This document shows positions 10,265-20,173 of a stretch of 64,000 nt of DNA, piece by piece (position 1 is the first letter of the stretch; each line of letters opens with the position of its first letter). The position numbers and the translations under genes are program-made. Origin of the DNA: Platerodrilus igneus (lineage: Eukaryota > Arthropoda > Insecta > Coleoptera > Lycidae); NCBI GenBank assembly GCA_036346225.1, contig JARFIW010001480.1, forward strand, positions 15,743,501 to 15,807,500, given 5' to 3'. The notes beneath the pieces were generated by a model, which saw nothing but the letters and a program-made list of their open reading frames with translations, did not search any database and had not been told where the DNA came from.

Positions 10265-10819
10265 CGTGGCGCCCAACCTATCTTCTTTCTTTCTCTCGCG
10301 CACGTTTACACGTAGCGTCCAACTACCTAAATTTTTTCTTTTTCTCTCTCCATTTTTCTCCGCGCACGTTTGCACGTGACGCCAAACCTCCTATTTTTTC
10401 TTCTATATCTGACACACGAAATTTTTTCTATACCTGGCTACGTTTAACGCGACGCCCAACAGGTTTAATTTTTCTCTCACCCACGTCTACACGTGGCACC
10501 CAAATTTCTAATATTTTCTCTATATCAGGCACACGCATACACGTTGCGCCCAATATAAATTTTTTTAAAATTTTGACATAACACAACCCGACGATATTTT
10601 TCTTTAAATTTTCTATACAACGCGTTTTGTTTCTTTAATATTTTATACAGCACATGTCCACGCTTCCACGTGACGCCAAACCTGTCTCATTTTTTTTTCT
10701 CTTGCGTACGTTTACACGTGACACCCAACGTATCTTTCTTTTTTTCTCGTGCATGGTTGCACGTGTTGCTCAACGTATCTTGTTTTTTTTTCCTGCATAC
10801 ACTGTCACGTGAAGCCAAC
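10264..10819 (+). repeat. Array of ten degenerate leader units, each ending in a PBS-like motif
   Basis: The 13-14-base motif ACGTGRCGCCCAAC, with variation, occurs at 10264, 10310, 10374, 10447, 10491, 10541, 10668, 10716, 10761 and 10807. The units are separated by T/C-rich tracts; most spacings are 44-50 bp. Many units also carry CGTTTACACGTG just before the motif. The array fills the untranslated leader between LTR and gag. Confidence 0.85.
10267..10277 (+). promoter_or_regulatory. Primer binding site
   Basis: TGGCGCCCAAC two bases inside the 5' LTR is complementary to the 3' end of a tRNA ending GTTGGGCGCCA. It is of the class used by many arthropod LTR elements; the identity of the tRNA cannot be settled here. 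Confidence 0.75.
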
Positions 10820-10889
10820 ATTTATTTTTATACCTATTTTTACCTTGAAATATAAATAAATATTCCTTTGTAAAATATAAAAAACTAAA

Positions 10890-12360
10890 ATGGAAGCATA
10901 CTTAAAAGCAGGTTATTTACTAATAGAGGAGCTTGAGTATGAACTTTACATAAGGTCCATTAGTTCAAAAAAGAGAACTATGGAGGATAAAAGAAAACTT
11001 TTGGCTCGTCAATTAAGAATTGAATTAAATAAACCACCACCACATAAAGAACTATCTCAATATACTATAACTTTCGAACAAGATAGTGAGCAAATAACTA
11101 ATACTATAAATTCAATTACGAATTTAATAGAAGAATTTGATGGTGATGTTAAAGATTCACTTTATAAAAGAATTATGTCTCGACTGGCGCATGTATGTGG
11201 CAGAATAAACCGATTAACTATTCCTGATAATGATAATGAAATTGTAACAACTTTTAAAATGAAAGTTATTCAACTGCACTTTTGTTAGATGCAGAACTTC
11301 ATGAAAAATAGACAAATATGAAATTACTACCGGTAAAATTAATGTACCTTTAACAAATACTACCCCCACAATAAATGTTCATCCACCAACAGTAACTTAT
11401 ATATCTAATCCTACTCCAATTTCTTCTTGGTCAATAAAGTTTAATGGTAAACCAGACACAGTCTTTGAATTTTTAGAAAGAGTATCTGAATTAGCTGAAA
11501 CCAGAAATGTTTCACTACAAGATCTGTTTTCGTCTGCGATGGAATTGTTTGACGGAGATGCAATTGTTTGGTATAGGAAATAAAACACTCTGTAACAGAT
11601 TGGAACTCCTTAATAACTCGTTTAAAACAAGATTTTCTACCTCCTAACATAGAAACTATTTTATGGGACGAAATAAGACTTAGAAAACAAAAGACGAATG
11701 AAGCAGTGACTATCTATATAATGAAAATGCAGAATTTATTCCGCAGATTTCAAAATTACCTTTAGAATCAAAAGAATACAAATTATTTCACAAAATCTAT
11801 TACCTGATTTTATTACACCACTTTCTATAATTCTACCTACAATTAATACTATCTCAGATCTCGTTACAGCTACAAAAGATTAGAAGAATCTTTTCGTATA
11901 AAAATCAACTTATATCTAATAATAACTCATTTAAACCAACTACCTCTGTTTTACTACAAAACAAAATTCTTTTCCACAAAATCTTTATACACAAAAATTT
12001 CAAGAAAGTAAACCGAAAACTTGGACATACAACAATAAACCTAAAATACAAAATGCTTCGTCTCAATTAAATGCCATACAATATAATACGATTCCAAAAA
12101 TTCAAACACAACCACATACCACAATAAATAAAAATATAAATACAAATTTACCTACTTTTCCTTCAACTCAAAATACACGTTATTTCTCAAATACCTATAG
12201 ACATACCACAAGTAAATGTTGGAACTGTTTAAAATCAGATCACACATATCCTAATTGTAATATTAAAGAAAATTTTCTGCTACAGATGTGGCATTCCTAA
12301 TGTAAAAATATCCACATGTCCCGTTTGCTCAAAAAACGAATAAAAAAGTACAGGACATAT
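10890..12360 (+). pseudogene. gag: Gag of the LTR retrotransposon
   Basis: The first frame (10890-11288) starts MEAYLKAGYLLIEELEYELYIR, the coiled N-terminal segment common to insect gypsy gag proteins. After a stop the capsid-type Retrotrans_gag segment follows in other frames: ISSWSIKFNGKPDTVFEFL near 11420, then LFDGDAIVWYRK near 11550 and DFLPPNIETILWDEIRLRK near 11640. A nucleocapsid-type CX2CX4HX4C zinc knuckle (CWNCLKSDHTYPNC) lies near 12215, followed by a second cysteine cluster (CYRCGIP, CPVCSK). Gag would bind and package element RNA. At least three frame breaks are present. The ATG at 10890 is preceded by the leader array and an AT-rich spacer. Confidence 0.85.
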
Positions 12361-12689
12361 AGCCAACCCTGTACTGAGATATCTATGGCTACCCAAAATT
12401 ATCTTAAACCAAATAAAATTGTCTCTACCACTATTTTTCTAAAAACAAATGACTACTCTACCTAGTACAAATCCTACTTTACCTTATACAAAACCTACCT
12501 TACCCTCAAAAATAAATCATTGTTATAAAACAAAAATTATAACTTAACAAGTTTGTCTAAGAAAAATTACCTTAACTTACATAAAATGTCTCAAAACAAT
12601 GATAACTGGTCAAAATGGTTGACTACTGTTAGAAACTTCTATAAATCAAAACACATTCAATAGAAACTTATAATTTAATTACAAAACAT

Positions 12690-12912
12690 TTAGATACTAG
12701 ACCATATCTTAAAGTAAAATTATTAGACATTTATATAACTGCACTTTTCGATTCGGGAAGTAACATTTCTGTTATAGGATCTCTAGGCATACCTATAATA
12801 AAACCTTAAATCTAAATATATTTCCTTTAACTACACATAAATTACTAACTGCAGATGGCACTCCACAAAATATTTCTGGTACTTTAGACTTGCCTATTTT
12901 TATAGGTGACAC
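12690..12912 (+). pseudogene. Aspartic protease of the LTR retrotransposon
   Basis: An aspartic protease core is readable at about 12720-12790: LLDIYITALFDSGSNISVIG, with the catalytic DSG triad. The following stretch (THKLLTADGTPQNISG) matches the flap region of retropepsins. A stop and frame change separate this core from the RT frame that starts downstream. It would cleave the Gag-Pol polyprotein. There is no independent start; the fragment belongs to pol. Confidence 0.75.
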
Positions 12913-13896
12913 ATGTTGTTTCATTACTTGTTTAGTCGTTCCTGCACTACCTCACTCATTTATTTTTGGTTCAGATTTTGCGAAAAGTTTGAACTATCTA
13001 TCAATTTTAAAATAATTCCTGGGATGTTCACACATCTACAAATATACCTATACCTGTGGAAAAGTTCCTTTAAAAATTTAGATAAACATAAACTTTGCAC
13101 GTTAGACGATTTACTTCCTACACAATTACCTAAAGCAAAACAAATAATAGATTCCTTCAATTTAATTGCAAGCACTGATACAAATATAGGTCGCACTGAT
13201 AAAATTTATATGAATATTGACACTGGTGACCACAAACCTATCAGAAAACGTCCATACCCAATGTCTCCATATATGTCAAAAATATTGAATGAAAAATTAG
13301 ATGAAATGTTAGAGCTGGGTGTAATTGAAAAATGTACCTCACCTTGGTGTTCTCCTATCTTACTAGTTAAAAAATCTTCTGGTGACTATAGAGTTTGTTT
13401 TGATGGAAGAGCTCTAAATGAAATAACTACCCACGATAGCTACCCCATGCCTAATGTAGACCGAATTTTGAATTTGCTAAGAGGTGCTACATACATTTCT
13501 AGTCTTGATCTAAGACATAGCTTTTGGCAGCTACCTTTAACTACAGAGTCTAAGGACAAAACAGCCTTTAGTGTAATCTCCAGAGGCCAATTTAGGTTCG
13601 TTACAGTTCCCTTCGGTTTAAGAAACTCTGCACAAACACAACAACGTCTCGTTGATACTATTTTTGGACCGGAGTTGGAACCCCATATTTTCTGTTACCT
13701 CGACGATATTATAGTTATATCTTCAACATTTTCTGAACACATCAAATTACTAGAAACAGTTCGTGACCGTTTAAAAGATGCAAATTTAACTATAAATCTC
13801 AAAAAATGTGAGTTTTTTAAAAAAAAATTAAAATTCCTAGGATACATTGTTGGTTCAAATTCTATTAGAACAGATCCAGAAAAATTTCAGCAATGA
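12913..13896 (+). CDS. pol: Reverse transcriptase domain of gypsy-like Pol
   Basis: A 327-codon open stretch holding the RT fingers and palm: KRPYPMSPYM at about residue 115, VKKSSGDYRVCFDGRALNE, motif A SSLDLRHSFWQLPL, FVTVPFGLRNSAQT and the catalytic box FCYLDDIIVIS (YLDD). The usual gypsy motif DLKSGYWQ is here DLRHSFWQ. The thumb ends KKLKFLGYIVGSN. The next frame overlaps by 4 bp with a one-base shift, so RT and RNase H were originally one polyprotein. The nominal ATG is not a true start; translation would come from Gag-Pol. Confidence 0.92.
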   Translation: MLFHYLFSRSCTTSLIYFWFRFCEKFELSINFKIIPGMFTHLQIYLYLWKSSFKNLDKHKLCTLDDLLPTQLPKAKQIIDSFNLIASTDTNIGRTDKIYMNIDTGDHKPIRKRPYPMSPYMSKILNEKLDEMLELGVIEKCTSPWCSPILLVKKSSGDYRVCFDGRALNEITTHDSYPMPNVDRILNLLRGATYISSLDLRHSFWQLPLTTESKDKTAFSVISRGQFRFVTVPFGLRNSAQTQQRLVDTIFGPELEPHIFCYLDDIIVISSTFSEHIKLLETVRDRLKDANLTINLKKCEFFKKKLKFLGYIVGSNSIRTDPEKFQQ

Positions 13897-14693
13897 CTAA
13901 CTATCCAAGACCTAAAACAACCACACAAATTAAACGCTTTGTTGGCATGGTTAGCTGGTATAGAAGGTTTATAAAATCTTTTTCTACCCTTATGTCTCCT
14001 ATTAATGATCTGTTAAAAGGGAAGAAGAAAAAACAACCAATAGTTTGGAATTCCGAGGCTGAGTCAGCTTTTCTAAAAATAAAACAAATCTTAGTATCTG
14101 AGCCTATCTTATCTCAACCTGATTTCAATCAACCATTCACGATAGAAGCTGATGCATCAAATACTGGTTTAGGAGGAGTTCTATTACAAAATCTAAATGG
14201 TGAAGATCACATTATCTCTTACGTAAGCAGATCACTTACACGTTCTGAACGCAATTACTCCGTTACAGAACGCGAATGTCTCTCAGTTATTTTTTCTATA
14301 GAAAGATTCCGTCCGTGGATAGAAGGAACAAAATTTACAGTCATAACAGATCATCACAGTCTGTTATGGCTCAATAATATCCAACATCCTTCTGGGAAAC
14401 TGGCAAGATGGGCCACCCGTTTAAGACAACATACCTTCGATTTAATTCACCGTAAAGGCAAGCTACATGTAATACCTGATTCCCTTAGTCGATCAACACA
14501 AGATAACACTGTAAATTTAAATACCTTAGAAATAGATTTAGCTAACATAGATGATTACTATGTATCTTTAAAAAATAAAATTATAAATTCTCCAGATACC
14601 TATCCGCAATGGAAAATAGAAAACGGTTTGTTATACAAATTCCTACCTTCAAATTTACCGTTAACTACGAATATAAATAATTGGAAATCCTAG
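13893..14693 (+). CDS. pol: RT connection and RNase H domain of gypsy-like Pol
   Basis: Begins in the connection domain (TTTQIKRFVGMVSWYRRFI) and continues into RNase H: FTIEADASNTGLGGVLLQ (first catalytic Asp), TERECLSVIFSIERFRPW (Glu), FTVITDHHSLLWL (Asp) and IPDSLSR. After RNase H comes the linker toward the integrase zinc domain, ended by a stop at 14693. It lies in a different frame from the RT and overlaps it by 4 bp, consistent with a single-base indel rather than a designed frameshift, because gypsy Pol is normally continuous here. Confidence 0.92.
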   Translation: MTNYPRPKTTTQIKRFVGMVSWYRRFIKSFSTLMSPINDLLKGKKKKQPIVWNSEAESAFLKIKQILVSEPILSQPDFNQPFTIEADASNTGLGGVLLQNLNGEDHIISYVSRSLTRSERNYSVTERECLSVIFSIERFRPWIEGTKFTVITDHHSLLWLNNIQHPSGKLARWATRLRQHTFDLIHRKGKLHVIPDSLSRSTQDNTVNLNTLEIDLANIDDYYVSLKNKIINSPDTYPQWKIENGLLYKFLPSNLPLTTNINNWKS

Positions 14694-15815
14694 TACCTAT
14701 TAAACAAAGAAATGAAGTAATTTCTACTTGTCATGATCCACCTACTGCTGGACATTTTGGATTTTATAAAACATTAGCTAGACTTCAAGAAAATTACTAC
14801 TGGCCTAAAATGAAATATGACGTCATAAAGTATTGTAAAATTGTCTAATATGTGGAGCACAAAAGCATCAAATATGAAACCATTAGGTTTAGCAGGAAAA
14901 GAAAAGATGTTACATTTCCGTTTCACACAATTGCTTTAGACCTCATAGGACCCCTTCCTAGGTCAAAACAAGGACACAAGTGGTTACTTGTTGTAGGAGA
15001 CTGGTTTTCTAAATTCACTTTATTATTTCCTTTACATAGTGCTACAGCACCAAATATCGAAAAACATATCGAAAATAAAGTATTTCTAACCTACGGGTAC
15101 CTAAATTTGTAATATGTGATAATGGATCACAACTATCTGGAAACATTTTAAAAATTTAATTGCTAATTATAATGTTGAAAAAATATGGTACACTGCAGTA
15201 TATTCCCCACAATGTAATTTTGTAGAACGAATAAATAAAACTGTAGGTACGGCGATTAGATCATATGTCGAAACACACAACATGTGGGATGAAAATATAG
15301 CAAAAATTCAGTACGCTATAAATTCAGCAAAACATGAGGTGACGGGTTTTCGCCAAATTTTTAATTTTGGTAGACATGTACCTATTTCAGGAAAATTTTA
15401 TAGTTCGTCTTATAAACCCTCTGATGACGTAGATATAATGCCTGAAGATAGGACCGCATATTCTACCGACCAACAAGGTCTTTTAATCTCTTCAAAGATG
15501 TAAAAATAGATTACATCTTGCCTATAAAAAAATGTCTAGTCGTTACAATTTACGACGTAGACCATTTACTTTCGATGTAGGTGATACAGTTTGGAGAACA
15601 AACAAAGTATTGTCTAGTGCCGCTGATGTTTTTACTGCAAAACTTGCACCCAAATATATTTTATGTACAGTTAATAAAAACTATCTAATTTAATTTATAA
15701 TCTTACTAACCCAGATGGGTCAAAGACAAATAACTGGCACATAAAAGATTTAAAGCCATATACAGGCACTGATATAAACTTAATAAATTTTCTAAATATA
15801 CCTACCTTAACTTAA
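14694..15815 (+). pseudogene. pol: Integrase of the LTR retrotransposon, fragmented
   Basis: The H2C2 zinc segment is recognisable near 14720-14860 (STCHDPPTAGHFG, then YWPKMKYDV). The catalytic core follows: FHTIALDLIGPLP (first Asp) at about 14930, LLVVGDWFSKFTL at 14985, then FVICDNGSQ (second Asp) near 15110 and PQCNFVERINKT (Glu) near 15215. A C-terminal segment at 15535-15670 reads DVGDTVWRTNKV and LAPKYI, typical of the gypsy integrase tail, and ends near 15815. At least four frame changes split it. It would insert the cDNA. Confidence 0.85.
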
Positions 15816-16288
15816 ATAATACTAAACATAATCTTTCTTAACTAAAATTTTTTTCTTGTAACATTACACGTGTTTGATGTAATATTTTTTGATGACATAT
15901 CATATCTAGCCCCCACACTTACATACATAACTGGTGTACAACAGTTATACCCTCCCTATAACCCCCATTGCAATTTTTCTACAATTTTTTGTTTTATTTC
16001 TAATCTTTTTACCCGTGTCGAGTGGTTTAGTCCTTACTGATTTTGACTTCACGGATTATTGACTTTACCAATTTTGTTTCCCTTTGGGACGTGTGATACG
16101 CGTTAGATATCCCACCACTCAAACATTTTTTTTAAACATTTTTTTCTCAAACATTTTTCCAAACATTTTTTTCTTAAACAATTTTTTTTCAAACAATTTT
16201 TATTTTCTTTTAATAAGTCTTTCACTTCAATCCAATTTTGATTTTATAAAAATATATCTTCATATATTTTTTCTTTTGTTCAGGGCAG
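15816..16288 (+). other. Non-coding 3' part of the LTR retrotransposon with AAACATTTTT repeats
   Basis: No convincing env or other frame. Between 16118 and 16205 the motif AAACATTTTT, or AAACAATTTTT, recurs about six times. The polypurine tract should end at 16288, but only a weak purine block (CAGGGCAG) borders the LTR. Confidence 0.7.
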
Positions 16289-17965
16289 TGAAACATGTCA
16301 TTTTACCTATGGTAAACGCCACGTTTCAGCTTGATTTATCTCTCCCTTTAAACCTCAGATTTTACTTTAAAAAGTTCATTGAACCTTAATATACACTTTT
16401 ACTTTAATAGATTTATTATAATCTCAGAATATAAGAAGGTTATAGTACTTTATAAAGTACCGTGTTTGTTTTTCTAATATTCATACTTGTTTGTAAAGTT
16501 GCCTACAATCCAGTATTCTTGGTATTTAATTTCACACTTACTTTGCAGAAGAGCTCTATAGTTTTCTTTCCTTACAAATCCTAAATACCCCGCTCTGATA
16601 TTTGAGACAGATTGTTTGCCTGTCAAAACGTTCTGACAAAGTTTCATTTCTTGTCTTGACTTGTGCACAACAGGTCGCTTTTGAGTTCAAGGTGATAAAA
16701 TTGACCATGAGGTCGTATCAAGTATGTATTATTTTGTTAAATAAAAGATGTATAATCATTTAAATAATATTACAGCTATCTTGTCTAGCGTTTCCTTCCC
16801 TTCATGGGCTGCGAATCCCACCGGATTGCTTTTCCGATGGTAAGAAATTAACAGATGTATTTTAATTTCCTTTTGATTTTTTTGCGTGTTAACTAATTCA
16901 CATATTGTATTTTAGGGTCGTTCTCTACCCTCAGTTTTCCTATATTTGCACCTTACGCTCCGTAAAGAAGCAAATGTGTTTTGCTGTCGTTTGACCATGA
17001 GATGACGATGGCGTTGTACATTTAAATTAAGCTACCGCAACATACATTTTAGTTTTATTAATTACTCTCTTAAATTTTGGTTTAATATGGATCTATGAAG
17101 TTAACACAGAATAATGTTTTTCAACTTGTTTGTATGCTAGCGAATTCTACCTCATCATTTGTTTTATTTTGATGTTACCTGGGACTCCTGCAGTTTCTAC
17201 ACATGTGATTTGGATTTCTACAGATGTTCCGTTCAAGAATATCAGGGTAACAAAAATATGTTATTCAATGCACATGTCAGGTATGACAAACTAAAATACT
17301 ATTTATCTACTCAAAATTTAATGAACTGATTTATACAATATTAAATTTTCTCTTTATGTTACACTTGTAAAACATATAAATCTTACAGATAATTTATCTG
17401 GTGTTCACAAATAGTAATTCTTTTTATACATAGTCTTACTGGACGCATACTGTCCAAATGTAAGCCACACGTTTCATGAAACTTATGGTAGTAAAGTACA
17501 TTTATTAATTTCGTTACGCATTTAAAAGCACAAGATACTTTTCTTTGTATTTTTGAACGTTTAGTTCACGTTAAATATTTTATTGACTTTTTATATGTTA
17601 CATTCACATATTTAAAAAACTCTCTTAGACTTATGTACCTACATTGACTAGTTGCAAAAAAGAAACATGTATCATAATCTTTACTGATCCATTCATTTTA
17701 TATGACTTCATAGAATATTTATGTTTTGTTCAAAAATTTATCTTCTATAAAATTTAATAAACACACTATATAACTTTTCATAGTTTCTCACAGTTGTTTA
17801 ATTTACAGTTATTAATTCACAAATTTTCTCCCCTTCGAGATTTTAGGTCTCTTGCAGCCTCTGCAACCTCAACGGTCGATGCTAGCTGTGCCAGAGTGTA
17901 ATTTTTTTTTATGCTCTGTCGTGCGCCTATCCTTTTTAAAACACCTGGAAAAAGGGTAGGGTGCA
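16289..17965 (+). repeat. 3' long terminal repeat
   Basis: 1677 bp, the same length as the 5' LTR and near-identical to it; starts TGAAACATG and ends GGGTGCA before the duplicated ACCT. Confidence 0.95.
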
Positions 17966-17969
17966 ACCT
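17966..17969. repeat. 4-bp target site duplication, right (ACCT)
   Basis: The second copy of ACCT directly follows the LTR; the Jockey-like endonuclease sequence resumes from here on the minus strand. Confidence 0.85.
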
Positions 17970-18272
17970 GATGTCCACGCTGTGTAAAGCAGTCGAGTGT
18001 AGTTGGAGTTGTCCGTGAAGTAGTCGGTTGTGTATCAGTATGGCAACTCCTCCGTGAGCTGGTTGTCCTAGTTTTAGGTCGCGTTCTTTTCTGTAAATGT
18101 TGTAATTTGCCAAGCTGAGTTGTTTGTGTGCAGGTTATCTGGTTTCCTCAATTACTGCGACGTCCACGTTGTGATGCTGCAGGAAGTGTTTCAGTTCGGC
18201 CATCCTGTTCCATATTCCGTTGACGTTCCAGGCGAGAAGGACTAAGTTTCTTGGTGTTGGTCTATTGGCCAT
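17966..18272 (-). pseudogene. Jockey-like endonuclease, N-terminal part (5' half of split copy)
   Basis: Reading from an ATG at 18272 the frame gives MANRPTPRNLVLLAWNVNG, HFLQHHNVDVAVIEETR, then GGVAILIHNRLLH, the start of an APE-type endonuclease with its catalytic Glu in EETR. A single stop follows ETR. The domain is cut at base 17966 by the LTR retrotransposon and resumes at 8587. The usual Jockey start is shared with the plus-strand copies at 34186 and 38602. It would nick target DNA to prime reverse transcription. Confidence 0.82.
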
Positions 18273-18309
18273 TATAGGTTTTCAGTATGTTGCACATTGC
18301 CATTCATAG

Positions 18310-19811
18310 TAAGGTAGTTTCGAATGTTTCAGCCAGATAGTATTTTGTTAAAAAGTAGTGTCATGGTCGGGGTGAGGTTGATGGACGGCTCTGTTTGTGG
18401 TTGTATGGAAGGTGTTTTAGTCGTTCTGTTGCTTCGCTGTTCGTCTCTGTTGATTCTTGTTGTATTCATCGGTAATTTTGTGTCGGTGGTGCTCGATAAC
18501 TTTGGGTTAGTAATGGTTTTCTTCTTTCTACGTCGGCTCTTGCTTTTTGTTTAGCTATTCGGCGTGGCTCTTCTTAGGAGCTTGATTGCTTTTCGTCTGC
18601 TGTAGTACTTGTGATGTCTTTGGCGATGGTCTTTGGAGTAATTATTGTGGCAGTCTGTCGAGTTCCGTGTCGTCCATTTATGCTTGTAGTGAAATCTTCG
18701 TCGTCGGTTTCTTGTGCTGTTGTTGGGTTGCGTCGTTGCTGAATAGCGGTGGTGTATCTCTTGCGCAGTTGTTCGTGGTATGCAGGGCAATTTCGATAGT
18801 TAGCAGGATGTGGGCCACTGCAATTGGCGCATATAGGCGGTAACTCTCTGCTTTTCTTGCAATCCGCTACCGGGTGCTGCTTGGCGCATTTGACACAGCG
18901 AGATTTGTATGCGCAATTTCAGTTCGAATGTCCAAATCGCTGGCATGAAAAGCATTGTGGGAGCTCCACCTTGCTTTTGAATGCGGCAACTTTAATATGG
19001 CTGCAGTAGAGTAACTTAGTCAGGCTGTAGATTCCAGTCGATATCGGGTTGTTTTGCAAAGATCCGAGGACGGTGTTGCAGTATTCTCGTTTTTTATTCT
19101 GTAGCTTAGTCACGTAGTTAATTTTGTACAATATGTCGGTAACTTCGGTCTTGATGTCTTCTGTCGTGATTTTAGCGGCTAAGCCCTTGATGACTATTTT
19201 GAGTTCGCGTTCGGATCTGATAGTGTATGTGTAGTACTCGATGTTGTTCTTTTTTAAATAGTGCTGCAGGTATCTGAATGGCGTACTGTCGGTGGGTATT
19301 ACTCTTGCTCCTTGTCCAGATGCTCGCATGTCGTCTTTGTTTTGTAGATGACGGGTTAGCTTCTTGGCGTGCTGAATGAAGTTAGGAAACCTCTAGATGA
19401 AAATAGGAGGGATGGGGCTACTGCTTGTTCGTGTCTGAGGCTGTGAACGTCTTCGGTATCTGAAGTGTCGATGGTGGAAATAGTGGCGGCGACGTTGGCG
19501 TAGCTTCTGCTAGTCGATGGTTTGTCCAGGTCTGCGGGGATCGGAATCGTGGTGGTGTCGGAGCCTGTTGTAGTAATTGCGGTGGATGCCTTTGGTTCCA
19601 TTCATAATTTATGGGTTTCGGATTTCTGTTTCTTCTTGCTTTCGGTTTCCAAAGATGATCGGTTGTCTCGTCGTCTGCGTGTAGAAGCGTTCTCAAAATC
19701 CATGTCGGAAGTATCGTCGGTGATTGTCACGGATGCCCGTGCCTTCAGAAAATCCTTCGTTGGCATTGGTTCGTTCTGAAAAGAGCGGTTAATGTTGATG
19801 CTGTACACCAA
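18310..19811 (-). pseudogene. Jockey-like gag (ORF1) with zinc knuckles, frameshifted
   Basis: Starts at 19811 with MVYSININRSFQNEP, continues through a basic and Ser/Thr-rich leader (19356-19601), and enters the PRE_C2HC-type domain at 19329-18919 (FRYLQHYLKKNNIEYYTY, IVIKGLAAKITTEDIK). It ends with CCHC knuckles (CFSCQRFGH at about 18930, then a CVKCAKQH-like block). The C-terminal tail down to about 18310 is Lys/Arg-rich. Multiple frame changes break it. ORF1 proteins of this type coat element RNA. It is about 85% similar by eye to the plus-strand copy beginning at 32689. Confidence 0.8.
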
Positions 19812-19975
19812 GTGCTGAAGCGCGTGATGTACACCTCTTCAGAAGTTAGAAGTTAAGATCACTCGAGCGTCTTCGTAGAAAACTGTAGAAATGAACTGAA
19901 GTTTCTCGCTGAATGTAGATTTTAGTTCTTCTCTCGCGATGTTTGCTCTCTTGAGGCCTGACTGGAACTCTTGCT
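19812..19975 (-). other. 5' untranslated region of the split Jockey-like copy
   Basis: Homologous to 32540-32688 on the plus strand (shared blocks such as AACATCGCGAGAG and GAAACTTCAGTTCAT). Similarity fades at about 19975, taken as the 5' end of this copy. Confidence 0.6.
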
Positions 19976-19982
19976 ATTGCAA

Positions 19983-20173
19983 GCAAGATAGGGATTTTTA
20001 ACGTGCGTGACGAAACTCACCTACGGGACTTCCATTGTACCTCTCATCCGAACGAGAGCGTATTTTTGTGAAAAACGCTCGCCTAATATTTTTCAAGCAG
20101 ACCGTGTCGTGATTTGAACCCGGGACCTTGGGCGTAGAAGTCACACGCATGCCAACTACACCACGGAGCCGCC
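19983..20173 (-). mobile_element. tRNA-derived SINE-like unit
   Basis: On the minus strand the unit starts GGCGGCTCCG with an A-box TGGTGTAGTTGG (20163-20152) and a B-box GGTTCAAATCA (20120-20110), spaced as in a tRNA gene. The 3' acceptor half does not pair, so it is not a functional tRNA. A non-tRNA body of about 110 bp follows to 19983, ending near CGTTAAAAATCCC. This is the layout of a SINE with internal pol III promoter. Confidence 0.65.

Larger units (their letters stand above)
8588..17965 (+). mobile_element. Full-length Ty3/gypsy-like LTR retrotransposon, 9,378 bp
   Basis: Two near-identical 1677-bp LTRs beginning TGAAACATG and ending GGGTGCA bracket gag, protease, RT, RNase H and integrase in the Ty3/gypsy order. 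A primer-binding site of the TGGCGCCCAAC type lies just inside the left LTR. The element sits inside a minus-strand Jockey-like copy with a 4-bp duplication ACCT. LTR similarity implies a recent insertion, yet gag and integrase carry stops and frameshifts, so this copy looks non-autonomous or the assembly has indel errors. No env frame is present. Confidence 0.95.

Noticed and set aside
20110..20173. Possible functional tRNA gene
   Set aside because: A- and B-boxes are present, but the acceptor stem does not pair and the anticodon loop lacks the expected U33; SINE-like is a better reading.
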